Under the pieces are notes generated by a model. The model was not told the origin of the DNA. It saw only the letters and a list, made by a program, of their open reading frames with translations, and searched no databases. This document shows positions 27,353 to 37,241 of a stretch of DNA of 64,000 nt, one piece after another. The position numbers were made by a program, and so were the translations under genes. The DNA is from Roseovarius pacificus (GTDB lineage Bacteria; Pseudomonadota; Alphaproteobacteria; Rhodobacterales; Rhodobacteraceae), in the NCBI RefSeq assembly GCF_900142665.1, contig NZ_FRBR01000006.1, positions 124,001 to 188,000 of the forward strand. Reading direction: 5' to 3'. How positions within the stretch are numbered: the first letter of the stretch is position 1; each line of letters opens with the position of its first letter.

Positions 27353-27953
27353 ATTCGACGGCGATACCCTGCTGGTGGCGACGCATAACGCGGGCAAACT
27401 GGAAGAAATCGCCAACCTGCTGGAACCTTTCGGCGTGCGCGTCGTGGGTGCGGCGGAAAAGGGCCTGTCGGAACCCGAGGAAACCGAAACCAGTTTTGTC
27501 GGAAATGCCCGAATCAAGGCCCATGCCGCCGCCAGGGCCACGGGGCTGCCTGCCTTGTCCGACGATTCGGGGATCGAGATCGACGCGCTTGACGGTGCGC
27601 CGGGCGTGTTTACCGCGAATTGGGCCGAAACAGAGAAGGGGCGCGATTTCATCATGGCCATGGGCAAGACCCATGACCGCCTGCGCGAAACCGGCAAACC
27701 CAGGCCCTGGACGGCGCGGTTTTGCTGTACCCTTGTTCTGGCCTGGCCCGATGGCCATGACGAGGTGTTTCCCGGCACGGTCGAGGGACAGATCGTCTGG
27801 CCGATGCGGGGGGATGAGGGCCACGGGTATGACCCGATTTTCCAGCCCGACGGGTATGACATCACCTTTGGCGAAATGGATCGTTGGGAAAAGAACAAGA
27901 TCAGCCACCGCGCGGATGCCTTCGCCAAGCTGGTGAAGGGCTGTTTTGGCTGA
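27345..27953 (+). CDS. rdgB: XTP/dITP diphosphatase (RdgB/HAM1)
   Basis: House-cleaning pyrophosphatase that removes inosine and xanthosine triphosphates. The 202-residue protein has the substrate loop [14 protein letters not shown] near the start, [20 protein letters not shown] near residue 66 with the catalytic Asp, and the C-terminal [10 protein letters not shown]. The ATG at 27345 overlaps the end of rph; a TTG one codon earlier is an unlikely alternative. Confidence 0.96.
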   Translation: MRKFDGDTLLVATHNAGKLEEIANLLEPFGVRVVGAAEKGLSEPEETETSFVGNARIKAHAAARATGLPALSDDSGIEIDALDGAPGVFTANWAETEKGRDFIMAMGKTHDRLRETGKPRPWTARFCCTLVLAWPDGHDEVFPGTVEGQIVWPMRGDEGHGYDPIFQPDGYDITFGEMDRWEKNKISHRADAFAKLVKGCFG

Positions 27954-29103
27954 GGATTGGCAAAACGGGGGCTTTGGCCTGTATGTTCATTGGCCGTTCT
28001 GCGAGGCCAAATGCCCCTATTGCGATTTCAACAGCCACGTTTCCCGCGATATCGACCAATCCCGCTGGCTCAGGGCGTATTTGTCGGAAATCGACCGCTA
28101 TGCCGAAGAATTGCCGAACCGGGTTTTGAATTCGGTCTTTTTCGGTGGCGGCACGCCCAGCCTGATGGACCCGGACGTGGTGGCGGCGATCCTTGAACGG
28201 ATTCGCCGGACATGGCCCACGGCCAATGATCTGGAGGTCACGCTGGAGGCCAATCCCGGATCGGTCGAGGCGGGCCGCTTTCGCGCCTATGCCCAAGGCG
28301 GGGTTTCACGTATCTCGATGGGCATACAGGCGCTGAACGATGACGACCTGCGCCGCCTTGGCCGCATTCATACGGTGGCAGAAGCGCGTCAAGCCTTTGA
28401 TATTGCAAGAAAAAACTTTGATCGGGTGAGTTTTGACCTGATTTATGCGCGCCAACATCAAAGCGTTGAGGCCTGGCGGGCGGAGCTGCGCGAGGCGCTT
28501 AGCATGGCGGTGGATCATCTTTCGCTTTATCAATTGACGATCGAAGCGGGCACCGCCTTTGGCGACCGGTATGCCAAGGGCGGATTGCGCGGATTGCCCG
28601 AGGAAGACCTGGCCGCAGATATGTATGATGCCACACAGGAGATTTGCGAAGCGGTCGGGATGGCGGCGTATGAGATCTCGAATCACGCCAAACCCGGCGC
28701 GGAATCGCGGCATAACCTGATTTATTGGCGCTATGGCGATTATGCCGGGATCGGACCGGGCGCGCATGGGCGTATCACGCTGAACGGGCAACGCCATGCC
28801 ACCGAAGCCTGGTCGAACCCGGATCGTTGGCTGGCGGCGGCGGAGTCCGGTTCGGGCGAAAAACTGCGCGACGCTATCGCGCATGGCGATCAGGCGGATG
28901 AATACCTGATGATGGGATTGCGGCTGCGCGATGGGATCGACCGGCGCAGGTATACGGCACTGGCGGGGCATGACCTGCCGCCCGAGGCGTTGATGGAATT
29001 GCAGGATCTGGGCATGATCGAGACAGACCAGTCATATCTTCGGACAACACGGCGAGGGCGCACGATCCTGAATTCGATCCTGCGAGAACTGATCGGGGGC
29101 TAG
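27946..29103 (+). CDS. hemW: Radical SAM haem chaperone HemW
   Basis: Radical SAM protein related to coproporphyrinogen dehydrogenase. The cluster motif is [13 protein letters not shown], with the CxxxCxxC spacing. The next residue pair is DF, lacking the fourth Cys of true HemN (CxxxCxxCxC), so this is the HemW haem-insertion chaperone. The 385-residue length and [12 protein letters not shown] near residue 65 agree. The start appears to be TTG at 27946, which overlaps the rdgB end by eight bases; no ATG lies near enough to replace it. Confidence 0.92.
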   Translation: MAEDWQNGGFGLYVHWPFCEAKCPYCDFNSHVSRDIDQSRWLRAYLSEIDRYAEELPNRVLNSVFFGGGTPSLMDPDVVAAILERIRRTWPTANDLEVTLEANPGSVEAGRFRAYAQGGVSRISMGIQALNDDDLRRLGRIHTVAEARQAFDIARKNFDRVSFDLIYARQHQSVEAWRAELREALSMAVDHLSLYQLTIEAGTAFGDRYAKGGLRGLPEEDLAADMYDATQEICEAVGMAAYEISNHAKPGAESRHNLIYWRYGDYAGIGPGAHGRITLNGQRHATEAWSNPDRWLAAAESGSGEKLRDAIAHGDQADEYLMMGLRLRDGIDRRRYTALAGHDLPPEALMELQDLGMIETDQSYLRTTRRGRTILNSILRELIGG

Positions 29104-29106
29104 ACA

Positions 29107-29460
29107 ATGCGCATCATCTGGGCCGGGCTAGGGATAATTTCCGTCATTCTGGGCATGATTGGTGTTGTTTTGCCCCTGTTGCCGACCGTGCCCTTCATGC
29201 TGTTGGCGGCGTTCTGTTTTGCCCGGTCTTCGGAGCGGCTGCATAGCTGGCTGCTGACGCATCCCAGATTCGGCCCTGCCATAGTGGACTGGCAGGAACG
29301 CGGCGCGATAAACGCGCGCGTCAAACGTATTTCGACGGTTACGATTGCCGGGGTTTTCCTGCTGTCGCTGATCATGGGGCTGCGCCCGCTGATCCTGATG
29401 ATTCAGGGCGGTGTTCTGATCTGCGTTTTATTGTTTATCTGGACTAGGCCGGACTACTAG
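29107..29460 (+). CDS. YbaN-like DUF454 inner membrane protein
   Basis: A 117-residue protein with three or four hydrophobic segments: residues 4-36 (GIISVILGMIGVVLPLLPTV) and 78-112 (VFLLSLIMGLRPLILMIQGG). The DUF454 signature LPTVPFMLLAAFCFARSS, then LHSWLLTHPRFGPAIVDWQE, is complete. The function of the family is unknown. It starts three bases after hemW and its 3' end overlaps the convergent parB stop by 17 bases. Confidence 0.88.
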   Translation: MRIIWAGLGIISVILGMIGVVLPLLPTVPFMLLAAFCFARSSERLHSWLLTHPRFGPAIVDWQERGAINARVKRISTVTIAGVFLLSLIMGLRPLILMIQGGVLICVLLFIWTRPDY

Positions 29461-30355
29461 AGCTGAGAATACGGCACAAGGTATCCAGTTCGTCCAGCGA
29501 ATCGTAAGCGATTGTGAGCTGGCCTTTTTCCTGCCCCGGCCTGTGATTGAGCGAAACCTTCATTCCCAGGTTTGCGCTCAGATCCCCTTCGAGAGCCTTG
29601 GTATCGGCGTCTTTTGCAGGCGTCTTGCTGGTTTTCGTCTTGCCGTCATCTGAAAAGATATTCGGTGCGGCCTTCTTGGCGAGCCTTTCGGTTTCGCGAA
29701 CGGACAGGTTTTTCTTGATCACCTCGCGGGCCAGGGCGACAGGATCATCCGCCGTGATCAGGGCGCGGGCATGACCGGAGGACAGCTTGCCATCGCGCAG
29801 GTATTCCTGCACCTCGCCGGGCAGGGTCAGAAGACGCACGGCATTAGCGATGTAACTGCGGCTTTTTCCCAGAACTTCGGACAGCTTTTCCTGAGTATGG
29901 CCGAACTTTTCCATCAGCTGGCTGTATCCGGCGGCCTCTTCCACCGGGTTCAGATCGGCGCGCTGGATGTTTTCGATAATCGCGACCTCAAGCACCTCGG
30001 TATCGTCGAAATCGCGCACGAGGATCGGAATTTGATGCAGTTTGGCGATCTGTGCCGCGCGCCAGCGGCGCTCACCGGCGACAATTTCGAATTCCCCATC
30101 CTTGCCGGGCCTGGGGCGCACGATAAGCGGCTGGATGATGCCCTTTTCCTTGACCGACGCGGCCAGATCGTCGAGCGCCTCCTTGTCAAAACTGCGCCGG
30201 GGCTGATCCGGGTTGGGGCTGATCTTCTCGATCGGCACGACGCGATCCGCTGATTTCGGGGCGTCGCCCGTCTGCGCGGAATCTTCGTTCACATCGGCCA
30301 TAAGAGCAGACAGGCCGCGGCCCAGACCGCGTTGCTTTGTTTTTTTATCGGCCAT
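29444..30355 (-). CDS. parB: Chromosome partitioning protein ParB
   Basis: CTP-dependent clamp that loads at parS sites and organises origin segregation. The 303-residue protein begins with GLGRGLSALM, has the CTP-binding GERRWRAAQIAKL near residue 92, the ENIQRADLNPVEEAAGY stretch, the helix-turn-helix THEKLSEVLG-like region (HTQEKLSEVLGKSRSYIANA) near 155, and a C-terminal dimerisation domain. AAGGAG precedes the ATG. It is the last gene of the rho-side leftward run, 16 bases after parA. Confidence 0.98.
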   Translation of the reverse strand: MADKKTKQRGLGRGLSALMADVNEDSAQTGDAPKSADRVVPIEKISPNPDQPRRSFDKEALDDLAASVKEKGIIQPLIVRPRPGKDGEFEIVAGERRWRAAQIAKLHQIPILVRDFDDTEVLEVAIIENIQRADLNPVEEAAGYSQLMEKFGHTQEKLSEVLGKSRSYIANAVRLLTLPGEVQEYLRDGKLSSGHARALITADDPVALAREVIKKNLSVRETERLAKKAAPNIFSDDGKTKTSKTPAKDADTKALEGDLSANLGMKVSLNHRPGQEKGQLTIAYDSLDELDTLCRILSSSSPA

Positions 30356-30371
30356 GATCCGGCTCCTTCGA

Positions 30372-31181
30372 TTATGCGGCGGCGCGCGTCTGGTTGGACA
30401 TCAATTCGCGTGCGAGATCGCGATAGGCTTGCGCGCCCTTGGATGCGGTATCGTATTGCAAAACGGGCTGCGCATAAGAGGGCGCCTCGCTGACGCGAAC
30501 ATTTCGCGGAATCCGCGTTTGGAACACCAGATCCCCCAGATTATCGCGCGCATCCTGTTCGACCTGAGACGAGAGGTTGTTGCGCGCATCGAACATGGTC
30601 AGCACGATACCTTCGATTCTGAGATTCGGATTGGCGGATTGCCTGACCTCGCGAATCGTCAGCATCAGTTGCGAAAGCCCCTCGAGCGCGAAAAACTCGC
30701 TTTGCAGCGGGACCAGAACGGAATGCGCGGCAACCATCGCGTTGACGGTCAGCAAGTTCAGCGACGGCGGACAGTCGATCAGGATGTAATCGAGCCCATA
30801 GCTGTCCATCGCCGTCTGACGCAGGGCGTCGTGTAACAGAAAGCTGCGTTTTTCATTTGAAATCAATTCGATATCCGCTGAACTCAGGTCAACGGTGGCC
30901 GGTACGATCTTGAGATTGTCGATCTCGGTGTCTTGCACAACCTGCGAAAGTTCGATCTCTTCCAGCAAAAGCTCGTAGGTCGTGTATTCCCGTTCGTCCG
31001 CTTCGATTCCCAAACCGGTAGAGGCGTTCCCTTGCGGGTCGAGATCGACGATCAAAACACGCTGTCCCGCTTCGGCCAGGGCCGATCCCAGGTTGATTGT
31101 CGTCGTTGTCTTGCCAACGCCCCCTTTTTGATTGGCGATTGCAATAATCTTGGGGCCGCGAGGGCGAGTGGGATCAGGCAC
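30372..31181 (-). CDS. parA: Chromosome partitioning ATPase ParA
   Basis: ATPase that moves ParB-parS complexes. The 269-residue protein has the deviant Walker A motif ANQKGGVGKTTTTINL at about residue 17, VLIVDLDPQGNASTGLG, and DYILIDCPPSLNLLTVNAM. The start is GTG at 31181 with AGGAG upstream, overlapping the rsmG stop by eight bases. Confidence 0.98.
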   Translation of the reverse strand: MPDPTRPRGPKIIAIANQKGGVGKTTTTINLGSALAEAGQRVLIVDLDPQGNASTGLGIEADEREYTTYELLLEEIELSQVVQDTEIDNLKIVPATVDLSSADIELISNEKRSFLLHDALRQTAMDSYGLDYILIDCPPSLNLLTVNAMVAAHSVLVPLQSEFFALEGLSQLMLTIREVRQSANPNLRIEGIVLTMFDARNNLSSQVEQDARDNLGDLVFQTRIPRNVRVSEAPSYAQPVLQYDTASKGAQAYRDLARELMSNQTRAAA

Positions 31182-31785
31182 GGGCGACTCCTGTAACGGT
31201 CAGAATGACGGGGCCGGTTTCAGTTTTGCTTTTAGCAACTCGATGGCTGAAACTCCACGCTCTTTCGGCATCCGACAGCTCTTTTGCCCAGGATTCGCCC
31301 TTTGGAAATATGGCCATGCCGGTTTTGCTCAGATGCTGGTCAGCAAAGCCCAGAAGCGTGGTTAAATCCGCGAGGGCGCGCGCCGAAAGAACGTCGGCTT
31401 GCAGCGGATCAAGGTTTTCGATGCGGTCATTGATAACCCTGGCCGGTGCGCCAATTTCCCGAATCACGGTACGCAAAAATGTGCACTTTCTGGTATCGCT
31501 TTCGACAAGAGTAACGGCGGCGGGGGATTCGGCCTCCATACCCATGATCGCCACCACGAGGCCGGGAAACCCGCCGCCCGACCCCAGATCGGCCCAGTGC
31601 GCCACCGGATGCGGGGCCAGATGATAGATTTGCGCGGAATCCAGAATATGCCGCGTCCAAGCGCTGTCCAAAGTCGAGCGCGCAACAAGGTTTATGCGTG
31701 GATTCCATTTGTGAAGAAGGGATTCGTATATTTTCAGTCGCTCAAATGTTTCACGTGAAACATTCAGGCCGTCAAAGGCGCTCAT
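31174..31785 (-). CDS. rsmG: 16S rRNA (guanine-N7) methyltransferase RsmG (GidB)
   Basis: Methylates G527 of 16S rRNA; loss gives low-level streptomycin resistance. The 203-residue protein contains [20 protein letters not shown] near residue 28 and the SAM loop [17 protein letters not shown] near 70. Residues 8-14 (NVSRETF) are encoded by a perfect parS palindrome. The ATG overlaps the mnmG stop codon by four bases. Confidence 0.97.
   Translation of the reverse strand: MSAFDGLNVSRETFERLKIYESLLHKWNPRINLVARSTLDSAWTRHILDSAQIYHLAPHPVAHWADLGSGGGFPGLVVAIMGMEAESPAAVTLVESDTRKCTFLRTVIREIGAPARVINDRIENLDPLQADVLSARALADLTTLLGFADQHLSKTGMAIFPKGESWAKELSDAERAWSFSHRVAKSKTETGPVILTVTGVARA
31747..31762. promoter_or_regulatory. 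parS centromere site 1, inside rsmG
   Basis: TGTTTCACGTGAAACA, a perfect 16-base palindrome equal to the conserved bacterial parS consensus. It lies within the 5' coding sequence of rsmG, about 600 bases upstream of the parAB genes. ParB should nucleate here. Confidence 0.95.
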
Positions 31786-33653
31786 GCGGATTTTTCCCGC
31801 TTTTCCATGCGCAGGCGAGCCAGAAGCAAAGTCAGCGCGGCGGGCGTCATCCCGTCGATACGCCCAGCTTGCGCCAGATTGGCCGGACGTGCTGCCATCA
31901 GCTTTGATTTCAACTCGTTGGACAAGCCATCAATGGCGCCGAAATCGAAGTTGCCAGGGATTTCCTGCGATTCATCGCGCTTCATCATCTCAACGTCGCG
32001 CTTCTGGCGCTCGATATAGTTGGCGTAAAGTGCATCCTTCTCAAGCTGCCCACGCGACTCGTCGTCGATATCCGCCAAAGAATTGTCCAGCGCGATCAGT
32101 TGATCAAACCCGATATCCGGAAACGCCAAAAGCTGAAATCCGGTACGGCGCGTACCATCCTGATTAACCCTGAGGCCGATATCGGCAAGTTGCCGTGGGG
32201 TATAACTCTGCTGTTCGATGCGCCCCTGGGCTGCTGTCAGGCGGGTCATTTTATCCTCGAACACGCTGCGCCGACGATCCCCGACGCATCCGAATGCTAT
32301 TCCAAGCGGAGTCAGCCGTTGATCGGCATTGTCTGCTCGCAGCGAAAGCCGGAATTCAGCGCGTGAGGTGAACATGCGATAGGGTTCGCTGACGCCACGG
32401 GTGATAAGATCGTCGATCATGACCCCGATATAGCTGTCAGAGCGGCTGAAAATCGCAGGGTCACGATGCTTGACCGACAGCGCGGCATTCAAACCGGCGA
32501 CCAGACCTTGGGCCGCTGCTTCCTCATATCCTGTGGTTCCGTTGATCTGGCCCGCAAGATATAGACCCGGAACGGACTTGACCGCCAGCGTCGCATCCAG
32601 CGCGCGCGGATCGACGTAATCATACTCAATCGCATAGCCCGGTTGCAAGATTACCGCGTTCTCAAGCCCCTTGATCGAATGCACATAGCTTTCCTGAACA
32701 TCCTGGGGCAGGGAGGTCGAAATCCCGTTGGGATAAATCACGCTGTCTGACAGGCTTTCGGGCTCAAGAAAAATCTGGTGCGAGTCCTTGTCGGCGAAAC
32801 GCACGATCTTGTCCTCGATGGACGGACAGTATCGCGGGCCAACGCCATCAATATGCCCCCCATACATCGCCGAGCGATCCAGGTTATCGCGGATGATCTG
32901 GTGGGTTTTCTCATTCGTATGCGTGATTCCACAGGATATCTGACGCGCAGAGGGCGCATCGGACAGGAAAGAAAACAAAACCGGATCGTCATCGCCGGGC
33001 TGTTCACCAAGACCGTCCCAATTGATCGTTGTCCCATCGAGACGCGGGGGCGTGCCCGTTTTCAAACGCCCGAGGGTAAGGTCGAAGCTGTCGATTCGCT
33101 CGGCCAGCCGGATTGACGGCTTGTCACCCATACGGCCGCCCGGCCGCGATACATCCCCGATATGGATGACCCCGCGAAGAAAAGTCCCGGTGGTCAGAAC
33201 AACCGCGCCTGCCTGGATCTCGCTTCCATCGGCCAGAATGATGCCGGTCACGCGATCTCCTTGCATCAGGAAATCAGCGGCTTCGCCTTCGATAATCTCC
33301 AGGTTTTCCTGCGCCTCGATCTCGGCCAGCATGGATTCGCGATAAATCTTGCGGTCTGCCTGTGCGCGAGGCCCTTGCACGGCGGGGCCTTTGCGGCGAT
33401 TGAGCAGGCGAAACTGGATACCCGCCTTATCCGCGACACGGCCCATCACGCCGTCCAGCGCATCGATCTCGCGAACAAGGTGGCCCTTGCCAAGACCGCC
33501 GATCGCCGGGTTGCAGGACATGACGCCGATACCGGATTTTTTCAATGTCACAAGGGCCGTCGATACCCCTGTGCGCGCCGCTGCATGCGCGGCATCCGTG
33601 CCTGCGTGCCCGCCGCCGATGACAATGACGTCAAAATGTTTCACGTGAAACAC
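31782..33653 (-). CDS. mnmG: tRNA uridine-5-carboxymethylaminomethyl modification protein MnmG (GidA)
   Basis: FAD-dependent partner of MnmE that modifies U34 of several tRNAs. The 623-residue protein has the Rossmann motif [39 protein letters not shown] near residue 50, [15 protein letters not shown] near 290 and [11 protein letters not shown]. The predicted start is GTG at 33653; its first codons form a perfect parS site. A downstream GTG at 33644 has better spacing to the AGGAG and would give [12 protein letters not shown]. It begins three bases after mnmE. Confidence 0.97.
   Translation of the reverse strand: MFHVKHFDVIVIGGGHAGTDAAHAAARTGVSTALVTLKKSGIGVMSCNPAIGGLGKGHLVREIDALDGVMGRVADKAGIQFRLLNRRKGPAVQGPRAQADRKIYRESMLAEIEAQENLEIIEGEAADFLMQGDRVTGIILADGSEIQAGAVVLTTGTFLRGVIHIGDVSRPGGRMGDKPSIRLAERIDSFDLTLGRLKTGTPPRLDGTTINWDGLGEQPGDDDPVLFSFLSDAPSARQISCGITHTNEKTHQIIRDNLDRSAMYGGHIDGVGPRYCPSIEDKIVRFADKDSHQIFLEPESLSDSVIYPNGISTSLPQDVQESYVHSIKGLENAVILQPGYAIEYDYVDPRALDATLAVKSVPGLYLAGQINGTTGYEEAAAQGLVAGLNAALSVKHRDPAIFSRSDSYIGVMIDDLITRGVSEPYRMFTSRAEFRLSLRADNADQRLTPLGIAFGCVGDRRRSVFEDKMTRLTAAQGRIEQQSYTPRQLADIGLRVNQDGTRRTGFQLLAFPDIGFDQLIALDNSLADIDDESRGQLEKDALYANYIERQKRDVEMMKRDESQEIPGNFDFGAIDGLSNELKSKLMAARPANLAQAGRIDGMTPAALTLLLARLRMEKREKSA
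33637..33652. promoter_or_regulatory. parS centromere site 2, at the start of mnmG
   Basis: A second perfect TGTTTCACGTGAAACA. It occupies the first codons of mnmG and abuts the SD sequence, about 1.9 kb from site 1 and 3.3 kb from the proposed oriC. Confidence 0.95.
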
Positions 33654-33656
33654 TCC

Positions 33657-34943
33657 TCATTTCCCAAGGCAGAAGCTTGCGAAAATTTCATCCAGAACGT
33701 TTTCGATATCTATGCGTCCTACCAGAGAATCAAGGGCACGGATAGCGGTGCGCAGTTCTTCGGCGGCGATATCGGCCTGATCTTCACCTTGCGGTAAAAG
33801 AACAAGCGCAGCCTCCAGGGACATAAGACCACGCTCCATTGCCTGCTTGTGCCGCAAGCGCGTCGCGATGCCGACACCGGAGGCGCGGGATTTCAGGGTA
33901 TCCGTGAGCCTGTCGACCAACTGAGCGATCCCCGCTCCGGTCTTTCCCGAGATTGCGCCTGTGGATTCCCCGAGCAGATCGGCCTTGGCGCGCAAAACGA
34001 TGTCATCCGCTTCGGGCGTCAGATCCGGGGCGGTATCGCCTTCTACCAGGAACACGCGCAGATCGGCCATCTGCGCCCTTTGGCGCGCGCGATCTATGCC
34101 GATGGATTCCACCGCATCCTCGGTTTCACGAAGTCCGGCAGTGTCCAGAAGGGTTACGGGCAAGCCGGAAAGATCCATCCGAACTTCGATCACGTCGCGG
34201 GTTGTTCCGGCATATTCCGACGTGATCGCCGCATCGCGCCCTGCCAGGGCATTCAACAGCGTGGATTTGCCGACATTTGGCGCGCCGACGATGGCCACTT
34301 CGAACCCCGAACGGATACGTTCCGCGGTGCTGACGCCGGAAATTTCTTTTCGCAGGCTGGCAACGACGGACTCGACAAGTTCGGTAACTTCGGGCGACAC
34401 ATCGACGGGAACGTCTTCATCCGCGAAATCAATCGTCGCTTCGAGCAGGGCAGCCGCACGGATCAGGTTTTTTCGCCAGCCTTCGGCGCGCCGGCCCAGA
34501 TCACCGGACAACACGCGCAGCGCCTGGCGGCGTTGTGCCTCGGTCTCGGCTTCGATCAGATCGGCAAGGCCTTCGACCTGAGCCAGATCGAGTCGGCCAT
34601 TTTCCATTGCCCGGCGGGTGAACTCACCCGGATCAGCAGGCCGCAATCCGTCGATATCGGATAACGCTTCAAGAACGGCGGCCACAACAGCCGTACTACC
34701 GTGAACCTGAAACTCGACGGTTTCTTCACCTGTAAAGCTGTGATCTTCGGCAAAGGTCAGAACTAAGGCCTCGTCCAGACGAACACCGTCACGGTCTTTC
34801 AATACGCGCAACGATGCCTTGCGCGGCTGCGGTACATCGCCAGCCAAAGCCTTGACGGCAGTAAACGCCCGCGTACCGGACACGCGGATCACTGCGACGC
34901 CGGCTTTGCCTTGCGCCGTTGAAAGAGCATAGATCGTATCCAT
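33657..34943 (-). CDS. mnmE: tRNA modification GTPase MnmE (TrmE)
   Basis: GTPase acting with MnmG on tRNA wobble uridines. The 428-residue protein has the tetrahydrofolate-binding N-terminal domain ([20 protein letters not shown]), the G1 loop [15 protein letters not shown] near residue 220, G3 [13 protein letters not shown], and the catalytic C-terminal cysteine motif FCLGK. It follows rho by 25 bases. Confidence 0.97.
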   Translation of the reverse strand: MDTIYALSTAQGKAGVAVIRVSGTRAFTAVKALAGDVPQPRKASLRVLKDRDGVRLDEALVLTFAEDHSFTGEETVEFQVHGSTAVVAAVLEALSDIDGLRPADPGEFTRRAMENGRLDLAQVEGLADLIEAETEAQRRQALRVLSGDLGRRAEGWRKNLIRAAALLEATIDFADEDVPVDVSPEVTELVESVVASLRKEISGVSTAERIRSGFEVAIVGAPNVGKSTLLNALAGRDAAITSEYAGTTRDVIEVRMDLSGLPVTLLDTAGLRETEDAVESIGIDRARQRAQMADLRVFLVEGDTAPDLTPEADDIVLRAKADLLGESTGAISGKTGAGIAQLVDRLTDTLKSRASGVGIATRLRHKQAMERGLMSLEAALVLLPQGEDQADIAAEELRTAIRALDSLVGRIDIENVLDEIFASFCLGK

Positions 34944-34968
34944 AGGGTTGCCCCGGTGACGGCCCGCG

Positions 34969-36240
34969 TCAGGTGTTCATAGAATCGAAGAACTCAGTAT
35001 TCGTCTTGGTCTGTTTGAGTTTGGACAGAAGGAATTCGATGGCATCCGTTGTGCCCATCGGATTGAGAATCCGCCGCAAAACAAAGGTTTTCTGAAGGTC
35101 CACCTTGTCGATCAACAGATCCTCTTTCCGGGTGCCGGATTTCAGAATGTCGATGGCCGGGAATACGCGCTTGTCGGCAATCTTGCGATCCAGGACGATT
35201 TCCGAGTTCCCGGTGCCTTTGAATTCCTCGAAGATCACTTCGTCCATTCGGCTGCCGGTGTCGATCAGCGCGGTCGAGATAATGGTGAGCGATCCACCTT
35301 CTTCAATATTCCGGGCGGCACCGAAGAACCGCTTGGGCCGTTGCAGCGCGTTGGCATCCACACCGCCGGTCAAAACTTTACCGGAGGAGGGGACCACGGT
35401 ATTATAAGCCCTACCAAGTCTTGTGATCGAGTCGAGAAGGATAACAACATCTCGTTTATGTTCGACCAGTCGCTTGGCTTTTTCGATGACCATTTCAGCC
35501 ACGGCCACGTGCCGCCCGGCCGGTTCGTCAAAGGTCGAGCTGATGACCTCGCCCTTGACCGAGCGCTGCATGTCGGTCACCTCTTCGGGGCGCTCGTCGA
35601 TCAGCAGGACGATCAGGTAGCATTCCGGATGGTTCTTTTCGATGCTGCTGGCAATATTCTGCAACAACACCGTCTTACCCGTCCGCGGCGGCGCCACGAT
35701 CAGGGACCGCTGGCCTTTACCGATAGGGGCAACAAGGTCGATCACGCGCGCGGAGCGGTCCTTGACCGTCGGATCGTCGACTTCCATCTTGAGACGCTCA
35801 TCCGGGTAAAGCGGCGTCAGGTTGTCGAATGCGATCTTGTGGCGCGCGCGCTCGGGCTCTTCGAAATTGATCTGCTCGACGCTGGTCAGCGCGAAGTACC
35901 GCTCGTTCTCTTCGGGTGCGCGAATTTCACCTTCGATCGTGTCCCCGGTCCGCAGCGAATACTGACGGATGGTTTCAGGCGATACATAGATATCGTCAGG
36001 GCCCGGCAGATAGTTCGCTTCGGGCGAGCGCAGGAACCCGAACCCGTCCTGCAACACTTCCAGAACGCCATCGCCATAGACTGTCCAGCCTTCGTCCGCG
36101 CGTTCGCGCAGGATCTGGAACATCATTTCGCCCTTGCGCATGGTCGATGCGTTTTCGATCTCGAGCTCTTCTGCCATCGCGAGCAGGTCTTTGGCAGCAT
36201 GGGCCTTGAGATCGGACAGGTTAAGGCGGTCGTCGGACAT
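34969..36240 (-). CDS. rho: Transcription termination factor Rho
   Basis: Hexameric RNA helicase that ends transcription. The 423-residue protein has the N-terminal lysine/glutamate helical domain ([20 protein letters not shown]), the cold-shock-like primary RNA site ([20 protein letters not shown]), Walker [18 protein letters not shown] near residue 180, [17 protein letters not shown], and the secondary-site Q loop around [26 protein letters not shown] precedes the ATG. Confidence 0.98.
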   Translation of the reverse strand: MSDDRLNLSDLKAHAAKDLLAMAEELEIENASTMRKGEMMFQILRERADEGWTVYGDGVLEVLQDGFGFLRSPEANYLPGPDDIYVSPETIRQYSLRTGDTIEGEIRAPEENERYFALTSVEQINFEEPERARHKIAFDNLTPLYPDERLKMEVDDPTVKDRSARVIDLVAPIGKGQRSLIVAPPRTGKTVLLQNIASSIEKNHPECYLIVLLIDERPEEVTDMQRSVKGEVISSTFDEPAGRHVAVAEMVIEKAKRLVEHKRDVVILLDSITRLGRAYNTVVPSSGKVLTGGVDANALQRPKRFFGAARNIEEGGSLTIISTALIDTGSRMDEVIFEEFKGTGNSEIVLDRKIADKRVFPAIDILKSGTRKEDLLIDKVDLQKTFVLRRILNPMGTTDAIEFLLSKLKQTKTNTEFFDSMNT

Positions 36241-36373
36241 GTTGGAAATCCTTTTGACACGAACTGTGCGCAGGCGTGACGCTGCGTGGTGTCATTCTCT
36301 GGTCTGGAAAGTCGGTCGCCCGGACGGGCGCTGAGCGATTACATAAGCGTCAGTAACGGCGGAGTCAACGATG

Positions 36374-36823
36374 CTAGAAGCGCACGATCACCGCCAGCAC
36401 GATCAGCACCATCAGGATCGTCGGAACCTCGTTCATCATGCGGTACTGACGCCCGGTGAGGGTATTGCGGCCCGCAACGAAATCCTTGCGCCGCAAACCG
36501 AGCCAGTAGTGAAACCCGGTCATACCCAGAACACCGGCACCTTTAACGTAGGGCCAGGCGGCGCCCCAATCGACGATACCGGGTGTCATGACCATCATCA
36601 GGCCAGCCAGCCAGGAGGCGAACATTGCCGGAGTCATGATCACGCGAAGCAGTTTGTCTTCCATGATCTGGAATACTTCGTCGCGGCTGTCGCCGGGGCT
36701 GGACTGCTCGGTATGATAGACAAACAGGCGAGGCAAATAGAACAGGCCTGCCATCCAGGAGATAACAGCTATGATATGGAACGCCTTGACCCAAGGGTAG
36801 AGCGTTATCAGAAGATCACTCAT
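36374..36823 (-). CDS. hemJ: Protoporphyrinogen IX oxidase HemJ
   Basis: A UPF0093/HemJ membrane protein of 149 residues that oxidises protoporphyrinogen IX in many bacteria lacking HemG or HemY. It has four predicted transmembrane helices with the family residues WVKAFHIIAVISWMAGLFYL (conserved His), EDKLLRVIMTPAM and a conserved Tyr/Lys-rich loop HYWLGLRRKDF. It is the first leftward gene from the proposed oriC. The pathway neighbours hemH and hemW are in the same window. Confidence 0.93.
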   Translation of the reverse strand: MSDLLITLYPWVKAFHIIAVISWMAGLFYLPRLFVYHTEQSSPGDSRDEVFQIMEDKLLRVIMTPAMFASWLAGLMMVMTPGIVDWGAAWPYVKGAGVLGMTGFHYWLGLRRKDFVAGRNTLTGRQYRMMNEVPTILMVLIVLAVIVRF

Positions 36824-37241
36824 CTTATCGCCTTCTTTGTCTGCCCCTCTTTATAAATAAATAAAAAGATAAGAAAGATGATGTTCTTTGTAGGAAGGTG
36901 ATTGACTGTGGATTATGCAATTGTCCACGTGTTCTCGACAGGATTTCGTATCTGTGGATAACGATGTAGAGAATTATGGAATTTCTACAGGAATCCGGAT
37001 AAATTATTTATTTTCAAATGGATAAGAAATTTTCATCCGAGATTTGAAGTTGATAAAATTGCGGATCACTCATGGATTTCATCGACTATTCAGAATCTGT
37101 TGTTTTCCAAATCCACACGGGAAGAACAGTTTGGAAACGCCGTGAAACGCGTCCTTTGAACAGGGATCGAAGGAACGGTGTGGAATTATGCCCCAACAGT
37201 TCTTAAACAGCCGTTAAATTATCCAAGAGGTTGTCCACATC
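36824..37241. other. Putative chromosomal origin of replication (oriC)
   Basis: A 418-base AT-rich gap, the longest in the window, between leftward hemJ and rightward maf. It contains a perfect DnaA box TGTGGATAA (36953-36961), one-mismatch boxes TGTGGATTA (36907-36915) and TTGTCCACA (37231-37239), and weaker ones TTGTCCACG (36921-36929) and AAATCCACA (37109-37117). AT-rich melting candidates lie at 36851-36875 and 37000-37035. Two GANTC (CcrM) sites are at 36991 and 37092, and a perfect CtrA-type site at 37203-37217. Genes on both sides are transcribed away, and the order rho-ori-maf-aroE-coaE-dnaQ matches the alphaproteobacterial origin region (hemE in Caulobacter). Confidence 0.82.
37203..37217. 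promoter_or_regulatory. CtrA-type binding site at the right edge of oriC / maf promoter
   Basis: TTAAACAGCCGTTAA, an exact TTAA-N7-TTAA. It sits 25 bases upstream of the maf start and next to a DnaA-like box. In Caulobacter this motif binds CtrA, which silences the origin; in the Rhodobacteraceae a replication role is not established. Confidence 0.6.
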
